A DNA stretch of 64,000 nucleotides, taken from NCBI GenBank assembly GCA_965230065.1, contig OZ245942.1, positions 806,001 through 870,000 of the forward strand, written 5' to 3'. Within the stretch, counting starts at the first letter, position 1; each line of letters opens with the position of its first letter. Below, one piece after another: positions 57,324 through 64,000 of this stretch. Made by a program: the position numbers and the translations under genes. Below the pieces are notes generated by a model. The model saw only the letters and a program-made list of their open reading frames with translations. It was not told where the DNA came from and made no database searches. The DNA comes from G965230065 sp965230065. GTDB lineage: Bacteria > Bacteroidota > Bacteroidia > Cytophagales > Cyclobacteriaceae.

Positions 57324-58154
57324 TTACTCTCCAATAGCTACGCGTTCAAAAGCAGATACGGTCATCCCTTTATTTACACTATCAAGATATTTGGCTACTG
57401 ACATTCCAGATTCTTTCACATAATCTTGATTAAGCAACGTATTATCTTTGAAAAACTTATTCAGTTTTCCTTGTGCTATCTTCTCTATGATATGCTCTGG
57501 TTTGCCTTCAGCTACGGCTTGTTCCTTTCCGATCTCCAATTCACGGTCAATGGTTGCCTGGTCTACTCCATCTTTATCTACTGCAACAGGATGCATAGCC
57601 GCAATTTGCATGGCAATGTTTTTACCTGCTTCTGTTACGTCACCCTCCACATTTTTTAAAGCTACAAGCACACCCAACTTATTATTAGAGTGTATGTAAG
57701 GCACTACCGCTTCGCCTTCCAGACTTTTATAGGCACTTATTTCAATTTTTTCACCTATTTTACCGATCAGTTCTACGATTTTTTCACTTATGGTCAAATC
57801 GTCATATTTCAGTTGTAACAACTCTTCTACTGAACCGGGTTGTTGGTCAAAGGCAATATCAACGATTTTCTGTCCTGCTGCTTGAAAGTCATCGTTTTTT
57901 GCAACGAAGTCAGTCTCACAGGTAAGGGCAATCAGCACTGCTTTTGTAGCGTCATCGTTGGTTTTTGTAAAAATGGAACCTTCGGTAGTTTCCCTATCCG
58001 AACGGGAGGCCGAAACCTTCTGTCCTTTTTTCCGCAATATGTCAATTGCTTTATCTATATCTCCGTCAGCTTCGGTAAGGGCTTTTTTACAGTCCATCAT
58101 ACCGGCACCGGTCATTTGTCTTAGTTTATTAACTTCTTTTGCTGTAATGGCCAT
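57324..58154 (-). CDS. tsf: Translation elongation factor Ts
   Basis: Nucleotide exchange factor for EF-Tu, 276 residues from ATG 58154 (MAITAKEVNKLRQMTGAGMM). The N-terminal UBA motif is KLRQMTGAGMMDCKKALTE and the EF-Tu-contact TDFVAKNDDF is present. A TTG 9 bp upstream is in frame but unlikely. It follows rpsB with a terminator-like hairpin between them. Confidence 0.97.
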   Translation of the reverse strand: MAITAKEVNKLRQMTGAGMMDCKKALTEADGDIDKAIDILRKKGQKVSASRSDRETTEGSIFTKTNDDATKAVLIALTCETDFVAKNDDFQAAGQKIVDIAFDQQPGSVEELLQLKYDDLTISEKIVELIGKIGEKIEISAYKSLEGEAVVPYIHSNNKLGVLVALKNVEGDVTEAGKNIAMQIAAMHPVAVDKDGVDQATIDRELEIGKEQAVAEGKPEHIIEKIAQGKLNKFFKDNTLLNQDYVKESGMSVAKYLDSVNKGMTVSAFERVAIGE

Positions 58155-58190
58155 GTTATTCAAAGGTTAAGCGTTAACAAAACACCCATA

Positions 58191-58221
58191 AAAAATGAAC
58201 ACCGAAGCCAGGCCGGTGTTC
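58191..58221 (-). terminator. Attenuator/terminator between rpsB and tsf
   Basis: GAACACCG (58197-58204) pairs with CGGTGTTC (58214-58221); on the minus strand it is followed by ATTTTTTATG. It probably reduces read-through from rpsB into tsf. Confidence 0.8.
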
Positions 58222-58257
58222 AAATTCTTTATGAGCAAAATATGTTGATAATACTTT

Positions 58258-59067
58258 TTACTCTTTAGTACTTTCTTCTTTTTCCTGCTCTTTCTCTACC
58301 ACCTCGGCTTCTTCTCCTTTAAGGTCAGCCTGCTTTTTCTTATCAGCCTCCTCTTTCATTTTGGCTTCTTCTTTTTCCTGCTTACGCTCCATCAAGCCAT
58401 CTTCCACGGCCTTCCCGATTTGCTTTACAATCAGTGAAATTGACTTATAAGCATCGTCATTGGCTGGAATAGCATAATCTACCTCATTTGGATCAGAGTT
58501 GGTATCTACTATGGCAATAACCGGAATATTGAGCTTCTGGGCTTCTTTTACGGCAATATGCTCTCTTTTGATATCAACGATGAACAAAGCAGATGGAAGG
58601 CGGGTGAGGTCAGAAATTCCACTAAGCACCCTTTCAAGTTTTTCCTGCTCACGGCTCAGCATCAGCTTTTCGCGCTTAGCCAAATTCAAATAAGCTTCTT
58701 CTTTGGTCATCTTCTCTATAGAAGAAAGCTTCCTGAGCGACTTCCGAATAGTGGCAAAATTGGTGAGCATACCTCCCAGCCAGCGGTGGGTAACATAAGG
58801 CATGCGCAGCCTTTTTGCCTCTTCTGACACCACTTCCTGTGCCTGCTTTTTGGTAGCCACAAACATGATTTTCCGGCCTGATTTTGCCATGTTTTTCACT
58901 ACGTGGCAAGCTTCGTCTAAACAAGCGAGCGTTTTGTTCAGGTCAATGACGTGTATGCCATTGCGCTCCATGAAGATGTAAGGAGCCATTTTTGGATCCC
59001 ACTTCCGGGTAAGGTGCCCAAAATGAACGCCGGCATCCAATAAGTCTTTATACGTTAAATTATCCAT
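58258..59067 (-). CDS. rpsB: 30S ribosomal protein S2
   Basis: A 269-residue S2 protein with LLDAGVHFGHLTRKWDPKM, YIFMERNGIHVIDLNKT, HRWLGGMLTNFATIRKS and the VDTNSDPNEVDYAIPANDDA motif. A highly charged Lys/Glu-rich tail of about 45 residues extends the C-terminus. Operon order rplM-rpsI-rpsB-tsf is standard for the phylum. Confidence 0.97.
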   Translation of the reverse strand: MDNLTYKDLLDAGVHFGHLTRKWDPKMAPYIFMERNGIHVIDLNKTLACLDEACHVVKNMAKSGRKIMFVATKKQAQEVVSEEAKRLRMPYVTHRWLGGMLTNFATIRKSLRKLSSIEKMTKEEAYLNLAKREKLMLSREQEKLERVLSGISDLTRLPSALFIVDIKREHIAVKEAQKLNIPVIAIVDTNSDPNEVDYAIPANDDAYKSISLIVKQIGKAVEDGLMERKQEKEEAKMKEEADKKKQADLKGEEAEVVEKEQEKEESTKE

Positions 59068-59139
59068 TTATAATGAGTTTCTTGTTTTGAGTTTCTTGTT
59101 TGACGTAATAGTAACCTTCAAACATGAAACTACAAACTA

Positions 59140-59526
59140 TTATCGTTTACTGAACTGGAATGATCTTCTTGCTTTTCTGTGTCCGTATTTCTTACGCTCT
59201 ACCATACGAGGGTCCCTGGTAAGGAAACCTTCTTTTTTCAGGGGTGGGCGATTTTCAGGATCAGCTTCGCAAAGCGCACGTGCTGTGGCCAGTCTTACAG
59301 CCTCAGCCTGCCCTTTCAAGCCTCCACCCGACACATTGATTTTCACATCAAAGTTCCCATTGGCTTCAACCAGCGTCAAAGCCTGCTGGGCAATGGTTTG
59401 CAATACTTCAGTTGGAAAATAATCTTCCAACTTCTTTTTATTGATGATTACCTCGCCTTTGCCCGGCTCCATGTAAAGCCTTGCAATAGCTGTCTTTCTT
59501 CTACCTATGGTGTTGATTACTTCCAT
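59140..59526 (-). CDS. rpsI: 30S ribosomal protein S9
   Basis: 128 residues with IGRRKTAIARLYMEPGKGEVIINKK, VSGGGLKGQAEAVRLATARAL and the basic C-terminus GHRKARRSFQFSKR, which reaches into the decoding site. It lies 24 bp after rplM in the same operon. Confidence 0.97.
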   Translation of the reverse strand: MEVINTIGRRKTAIARLYMEPGKGEVIINKKKLEDYFPTEVLQTIAQQALTLVEANGNFDVKINVSGGGLKGQAEAVRLATARALCEADPENRPPLKKEGFLTRDPRMVERKKYGHRKARRSFQFSKR

Positions 59527-59550
59527 AATTTAGTTATTCAGCAAAAACCC

Positions 59551-59997
59551 TTATTTCAAAACGAGTTGCTCAGGCTGTTTTCCCTCATGAGGATGTTCAC
59601 TGCCTTCGTATACATATAAATTGTTAAATAATTTCCGGCCCAATCTGTTTTTGGGCAGCATGCCTTTCACAGCCCGCTCAATGATGCGTGCAGATGACTT
59701 CTGCATCTCCTGGCGGGGCGTGGTAAAGCGCTGCCCTCCCGGGTAACCTGTATGCCGGATATATTGCTTGTCATCCATTTTTTTACCGGTCAATTTGATC
59801 TTATCGGCATTGATTACGATTACTTTGTCACCGCAATCTACATGGGGTGTAAAGCTGGGTTTATGCTTTCCCCTCACAACTTTTGCTACCCCACTGCAAA
59901 GCCTGCCCAACACAGCGCCTTCGGCATCTACAACATACCATTTCTTCTCTACAGTTGCCTTGTTGGCAAATGTGGTTTTATAACTCAGAGTATCCAC
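59551..59997 (-). CDS. rplM: 50S ribosomal protein L13
   Basis: 148 residues with KKWYVVDAEGAVLGRLCSGVAKVVRGKHKP, VIVINADKIKLTGKKMDDKQY and AVKGMLPKNRLGRKLFNNLYVYEG, all diagnostic for L13. It is the first gene of the ribosomal operon and has a promoter about 55 bp upstream. Confidence 0.97.
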   Translation of the reverse strand: MDTLSYKTTFANKATVEKKWYVVDAEGAVLGRLCSGVAKVVRGKHKPSFTPHVDCGDKVIVINADKIKLTGKKMDDKQYIRHTGYPGGQRFTTPRQEMQKSSARIIERAVKGMLPKNRLGRKLFNNLYVYEGSEHPHEGKQPEQLVLK

Positions 59998-60049
59998 TTT
60001 TCAAGTATTTATTTTATATAGATTTCTAGCCCTTTTTCGGAAAAGACCA

Positions 60050-60081
60050 CAAAAGTAGGATGTTATTTCCTGAAATGCAAC
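60050..60081 (-). promoter_or_regulatory. Promoter of the rplM-rpsI-rpsB-tsf operon
   Basis: On the minus strand GTTG (60081-60078) precedes TACTTTTG (60057-60050) by 20 bp, matching the Bacteroidota -33/-7 elements. Confidence 0.7.
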
Positions 60082-60096
60082 CACCTTTGAAAGGAT

Positions 60097-60807
60097 TTAT
60101 CTGTATTTCCTTAATTGCTTCACCAATACTGCAAAATCTTTCGGATAAGGCGCTTCAACCTCGATATACTTACCATTCAATAGATTGAATTTCAGCGCTT
60201 TTGCGTGCAATGCTACTCTTTTAATAAGCGGAAGTTCTTCAGTATCTTTTTTTAGATTAAATTTTCTTTTAATCTCAGAAAGATAAATGGGGTTTCCACC
60301 GTACTGCTCATCCCCGGCAATGGGGGCTTTTATGTGGGCAAGGTGTACACGAATCTGATGGAACCTTCCGGTGATAGGCTGGCAGGCAAGCAGGGTGTGC
60401 ATTTTATAGGCTTCGATGGCCTGCACGATGGTTTGGGCTGGTTTTCCTTTGTGGTTCACCCTGGCTACTCCCTTTCCGGAGATGAGGATAGGAAGGTTAA
60501 TTTTTTCTTTTTGGAATTCGTGAATACCATCTGCCACGGCATGGTAAGTCTTTTTTACTTTTCTTGCTTCAAATTGTACTGCAAGAGCCTGGTATGCTTC
60601 GGGGTGTTTGGCAATGGCAAGTGCCCCGGAGGTTTCTTTGTCCAGCCGGTGGCAAACTTGTGCAGTAGTAATGTATGCCCTTGCCTGGCCTAAAATATTG
60701 ACTTTGCTGCTGCGATCAGCCAGCGTCGAGATAAATGGGGGCTTATTGATGACGATATAATCTTCATCTTCGTACAAGATAAGATCAGAAAATGCAGTAT
60801 TTTTCAT
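60097..60807 (-). CDS. RluA-family RNA pseudouridine synthase
   Basis: Converts uridine to pseudouridine in rRNA or tRNA. From ATG 60807 (MKNTAFSDLILYEDEDYIVIN) it has about 236 residues. The catalytic aspartate is in CHRLDKETSGALAIAKHP; ITGRFHQIRVHLAHI and ALHAKALKF complete the family motifs. No S4 domain precedes the catalytic domain. An upstream in-frame start to 60828 is less likely. The exact RNA target cannot be told. Confidence 0.93.
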   Translation of the reverse strand: MKNTAFSDLILYEDEDYIVINKPPFISTLADRSSKVNILGQARAYITTAQVCHRLDKETSGALAIAKHPEAYQALAVQFEARKVKKTYHAVADGIHEFQKEKINLPILISGKGVARVNHKGKPAQTIVQAIEAYKMHTLLACQPITGRFHQIRVHLAHIKAPIAGDEQYGGNPIYLSEIKRKFNLKKDTEELPLIKRVALHAKALKFNLLNGKYIEVEAPYPKDFAVLVKQLRKYR

Positions 60808-60908
60808 AGGTAAGGCAAAGGAAAGCAATAGCAGGCTTCTTTCAAATAGATTGAGTAAGCCGTAGCAGTGGCAGTAAAAAAAACAACTGCCACTGCTGCT
60901 ACCTACTG

Positions 60909-62477
60909 CTACTGAGTAGGTTGTATAAACTTTAACTCTACCCTTCTGTTCAATTCACGCCCTTCTTTTTCGTCGTCATTAGAGGCTAAAGGATATTTTT
61001 CCCCATGTGCTTCCAAAATCAGGCGGTCACTTGAAACACTACTATTGTTTACCAAATAGCTGGCTACACTTTCTGCCCTTTTGTGTGATATTTTCTCATT
61101 GATATTTTCACCTCCCACGGCATCAGCGAAGCCTGCTATTTCCAACATCAGGCCAGGCTCCCGGGCCATTATGGCCTGCACTTTATCCAATTTGGCTTGA
61201 TATTCACTGCGGACCCGGGCTTGGTTGAAATCAAAATAAAGGTTTGCCAATAGCATATATGCTACTGTACTGCCATCATTTTCTATATGAACTTTTTCAA
61301 ATTCTGAAAGTATCAAATTGGAAACTGATGAAGCGGTTGCTTCCACTTCTTTATTAGCGTTAACATTGGTATTAGATGCCATTGCAAGTGAGGGTGGAGT
61401 GGTCACCGGGCTTTCAACAATTTCACTTTTTGTGGTTGGTTCAGCCTTTTCGGTAATAACTTCTGTACTATTGGCAAGTGGTTGAGGTTCCGCTTTTTCA
61501 GTAGGTGTAAAAGCTACTACAGGCACTTCTTCTTCCTCCGAAGGCTTGAACCTTTCCGGCAGCTTTGCCTTATAAATATTACGGTTTAAAGCCCGTTTTT
61601 TATAAGATTCAAAATATATTTCCTCAAAATCGGAAGTAAAAGAAAAGTAAGTTTCTTCATCTTTGCTATTTATAGGCTGTCCGAGGTTTTCAGGCACCGA
61701 CCACCGGGTCCAGGTATCGTCCAATCGCTTAGCGTAAAAAATATCTCCACCTCCTTCGCCAGGATGCCCTTCTGAAACAAAAAACAAACTCTTACCATCA
61801 GTTCCTAAAAAAGGGGCATATTCAGATCTGCTGGTATTGATTATATTACCCAAATTGACAGGCTCGCCCCAGTTACCGTCCATTGTAGGAAAACTTATGT
61901 ACAAGTCCTGATCACCCACCAGTTCCTTATCATCTGCTTTTTCAATAGCCAATAATAGAACGTTCTCTTCATATGAATAATAAAAATCGGCATAAATGCT
62001 CTTATTACTGTAATTTTTAACTTTTTGAGGTTCGGGTATTGACCATCCTTCGCCGGTTTTGTAAGCCTTTGCCAATACCTTAGGGCTATTTTTTGGCAGC
62101 TTTTCATAAATGTTTATGAAAATACCTTCCTCCCCTGTATCATTGATACTTACCACTGCATTTACACCTTTATTGTTAAGTGGCTCACCTACATTTTTGG
62201 GTATACTCCACTCTCCATTTTCCAACAAATGTGTAACCCATATGTCTTGCCTGTCTTTTTCACCATTCACATTTTCGGGGTGATGTTTTCTACAAAAATA
62301 CAGGGTAGTGCCATCTGCAGAAATCAGAGGCCGGGTTTCCATATATGGTGAGTTGATGGCTTTGGACAAGGCTTCTTTTTTTGGGAGTTCAGATGATTTA
62401 CTTTGTCCACTTGCATTAAGCGCAATCACTGATGTCAAAACGAGTAGTACTATTAAATTTTTCATTTTACGCATCAT
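60909..62477 (-). CDS. OmpA-family protein with PD40 propeller
   Basis: A 522-residue envelope protein. The signal peptide is NLIVLLVLTSVIALNASG; the ATG at 62465 would give a tighter leader than 62477. PD40 blades include TTLYFCRKHHPENVNGEKDRQDIWV, KSLFFVSEGHPGEGGGDIFYAK and ETYFSFTSDFEEIYFES. A Pro/Thr/Glu-rich linker follows. The OmpA domain is LANLYFDFNQARVRSEYQAKL, EIAGFADAVGGENINEKISHKRAESVASYL. It is a paralogue of the gene at 41497 without TPR and carboxypeptidase-like domains. Confidence 0.92.
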   Translation of the reverse strand: MMRKMKNLIVLLVLTSVIALNASGQSKSSELPKKEALSKAINSPYMETRPLISADGTTLYFCRKHHPENVNGEKDRQDIWVTHLLENGEWSIPKNVGEPLNNKGVNAVVSINDTGEEGIFINIYEKLPKNSPKVLAKAYKTGEGWSIPEPQKVKNYSNKSIYADFYYSYEENVLLLAIEKADDKELVGDQDLYISFPTMDGNWGEPVNLGNIINTSRSEYAPFLGTDGKSLFFVSEGHPGEGGGDIFYAKRLDDTWTRWSVPENLGQPINSKDEETYFSFTSDFEEIYFESYKKRALNRNIYKAKLPERFKPSEEEEVPVVAFTPTEKAEPQPLANSTEVITEKAEPTTKSEIVESPVTTPPSLAMASNTNVNANKEVEATASSVSNLILSEFEKVHIENDGSTVAYMLLANLYFDFNQARVRSEYQAKLDKVQAIMAREPGLMLEIAGFADAVGGENINEKISHKRAESVASYLVNNSSVSSDRLILEAHGEKYPLASNDDEKEGRELNRRVELKFIQPTQ

Positions 62478-62748
62478 TTATAATGATGATGGGTCCGTGT
62501 GCAGGGTGTGCAACAATTAAAAAAAATACGGATTCAAAAACAGATTGAATAAAAAATTTTCAGAAAGTTACTGATTTAGAATAAGTTATAACAGCATAAT
62601 TGAATGAAAAATATAACATAAATTACACCAGTAAGTTACCACCTGATTTTTTTAAGATCAATAGTGAGAAGATTAGTTACTTAGCATGCTCAATGTATTT
62701 TTAGATTAATTTACGAAAAAATAGAATTTTTTTACAAAAACAAGTCAG

Positions 62749-63861
62749 ATGCGTAGCAGAACGATACTTTGGTGTTTATTGAGCATGCTATTAGTAGTTT
62801 TCACATTGGATACTGCACAAGCTCAAAGAAAAAAGCAAAACAGGCTTAAGAGAAAAAACCGGCTAATAAGCAGGTTTACAACAAAAAAACAACCCTTTCC
62901 GTCATCCTACAGGTATACTACTGTGGAATTTGGGCTCAGTGCCTTTAATTATTTTGGTGACCTTGCACCTACTGCAAGTATAGCCAGCACTGATTTAAAC
63001 TTTACCCGTCCGGGGATTTCTCTCGCGCTCAAACACAAATTTGGCTCTCAGTTTTTTATGAGAAGTGAATTTTCATGGGGCAGATTACAAGGTGATGATT
63101 ATGACTCGGCAAATCCGGAAGATAACAATGGTATTTATCGTTATATCAGAAACCTTCATTTCAGAAATGATGTGAAGGAGCTAAACTTAACAGGTATGAT
63201 TACTTTATTTCAGAATCGCTCCTGGTTCTCGAGACGAAGTCTTTTCAACCCTTATCTATTCGGAGGAGTAGCTGTATTGCACCATAACCCAAAGGCTTTA
63301 GTGCCGGAAACTGACGGAAATGGCAACACCCTACCTGATGCAGGAAAATGGGTAGCTTTACAACCCCTGGGTACTGAGGGTCAGCACAGTGAACAAGCTG
63401 AAATTAAACCCTACAGCCTATTTCAACTGGCTATCCCGGTGGGGGCGGGAGTAAGCCTGAAAATTAATAATCGGGTAGATATGGCCTTTGAAGTAGGTTA
63501 TCGCTATTTGTTTTTTGATTATATTGACGATGTAAGTAGCAACTATGTAGACAAAGGTATATTAAACGACCCACTGGCAAAAGTTCTTTCAGACAGAAGC
63601 CTGGAAACAACTGCGGCTATTTCAGGAGATGAAAGAGACTTTGAGGCTATGCAACAGAAGTCTCGTATCATCACTTACACGGGGAATGATGGGCAAACTT
63701 ACTCTACTTTTTCAGGATTTGGGCATACCACCAATGGAGTAGATAATATCAGGGGAAACTCTAATAACAATGATATTTATATGGTAACAACCATACGGCT
63801 TTCCTATATCATAGGCAGTGGGCGGCGAAAAGCCAATACTCGAATTCTTGACTTCAGATAA
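62749..63861 (+). CDS. DUF6089 (PorG-like) outer-membrane beta-barrel protein
   Basis: A 370-residue outer-membrane protein. The signal peptide (TILWCLLSMLLVVFTLDTAQAQ) is followed by a very basic segment (RKKQNRLKRKNRLISRFTTK). The barrel starts with YTTVEFGLSAFNYFGDLAP, the motif of the DUF6089 family that includes the T9SS component PorG. LFNPYLFGGVAVLHHNPKA and DMAFEVGYRYLFFDYIDDVS are further barrel strands. PorG assignment is by memory of the motif, so moderate. The 62478-62748 gap upstream is AT-rich without a gene. Confidence 0.78.
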   Translation: MRSRTILWCLLSMLLVVFTLDTAQAQRKKQNRLKRKNRLISRFTTKKQPFPSSYRYTTVEFGLSAFNYFGDLAPTASIASTDLNFTRPGISLALKHKFGSQFFMRSEFSWGRLQGDDYDSANPEDNNGIYRYIRNLHFRNDVKELNLTGMITLFQNRSWFSRRSLFNPYLFGGVAVLHHNPKALVPETDGNGNTLPDAGKWVALQPLGTEGQHSEQAEIKPYSLFQLAIPVGAGVSLKINNRVDMAFEVGYRYLFFDYIDDVSSNYVDKGILNDPLAKVLSDRSLETTAAISGDERDFEAMQQKSRIITYTGNDGQTYSTFSGFGHTTNGVDNIRGNSNNNDIYMVTTIRLSYIIGSGRRKANTRILDFR

Positions 63862-63867
63862 TAATAT

Positions 63868-64000
63868 TTAACCATTTTTTGATTCGGCGAGGGCTGAGTA
63901 TAGTGTAGAGGCTTCCCCACGAGGAAGGCTAAAGCTGAATACTGAGCCTTCGCCAACTTTACTTTTTACTTCAATCTTTGTGTTGTGGGCTTCTAAAATA
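63868..64000 (-). CDS. Histidine kinase, C-terminal end only (partial)
   Basis: The last 43 codons of a gene that continues past the window. The sequence ILEAHNTKIEVKSKVGEGSV with FSFSLPRG is the end of a HATPase_c domain (IVEAHGG-type helix, then GxGSxFxFxLP). A short tail LYSALAESKNG follows. The stop is TAA at 63868-63870, 6 bp from the stop of the convergent barrel gene. Confidence 0.85.
   Translation of the reverse strand, partial: ILEAHNTKIEVKSKVGEGSVFSFSLPRGEASTLYSALAESKNG

Noticed and set aside
1..64000. CRISPR arrays, rRNA genes and prophage modules
   Set aside because: No regularly spaced direct repeats, no rRNA sequence, and no phage structural or lysis genes were seen.

Overview
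The window is a chromosomal segment of a Bacteroidota bacterium, most likely of the order Cytophagales. Several lines support this. There is a SusC/SusD pair with an ECF sigma/FecR control pair. There are type IX secretion (T9SS) hallmarks: a PorP/SprF-like protein, OmpA proteins with PD40 propellers, type A and type B sorting-domain cargo, and a PorG-like DUF6089 barrel. Promoters match the Bacteroidota form (TTTG about 20 bp before TAnnTTTG). Much of the window is housekeeping.

Layout. 1-3.0 kb: a partial S41 protease diverges from an Ric/ScdA-like di-iron protein, ruvX and def. 3.0-13.9 kb: a methionine-type aminotransferase and its usual partner, an omega-amidase, are separated by about 9 kb of accessory DNA. 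That DNA holds a decayed nutrient-uptake locus (PHP hydrolase, SusD, 5'-deleted susC, an IS3-family element, 3'-clipped fecR, ECF sigma), a second 3' piece of the aminotransferase, and a divergent SDR/HxlR pair. 13.9-21.7 kb: a T9SS cargo protein, a second S41 protease, rnpA-rpmH and thrA. 21.8-30.0 kb: an export module (TolC, two MacB-type ATPases, HlyD adaptor) wrapped around an NtrC-type regulator and kinase, with shared palindromes upstream of both transport units. 30.2-41.3 kb: an FMN reductase, a saccharopine dehydrogenase-like enzyme, an outer-membrane barrel, an ECF sigma with a membrane-spanning barrel partner, folB, DivIVA, WD40, a PPTase, a redoxin, galU and a glucuronokinase-like kinase. 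41.5-52.4 kb: OmpA/PD40, Ste24 protease, PorP/SprF-like and a 1754-residue type B sorted protein. 52.7-53.7 kb: tRNA-Gly and an interrupted tRNA-Leu. 53.7-64 kb: dnaN, a GH29 fucosidase, rplM-rpsI-rpsB-tsf, an RluA enzyme, another OmpA/PD40 protein, the DUF6089 barrel and the tail of a histidine kinase.

The most striking find is tRNA-Leu(UAA) at 52849-53682. It is split in its anticodon by a 750-nt group I intron whose P, Q, R and S core elements and terminal G can be read directly and resemble the cyanobacterial tRNA-Leu intron. An HNH homing endonuclease gene lies in the loop of P1, and its stop codon overlaps the internal guide sequence. Other points are a probable UAS/sigma-54 regulon for the export module, tandem HxlR operators, an IS-linked deletion that killed a sus operon, a glucuronokinase-galU pair, and a 22-codon ORF in a structured transcript with its own terminator.
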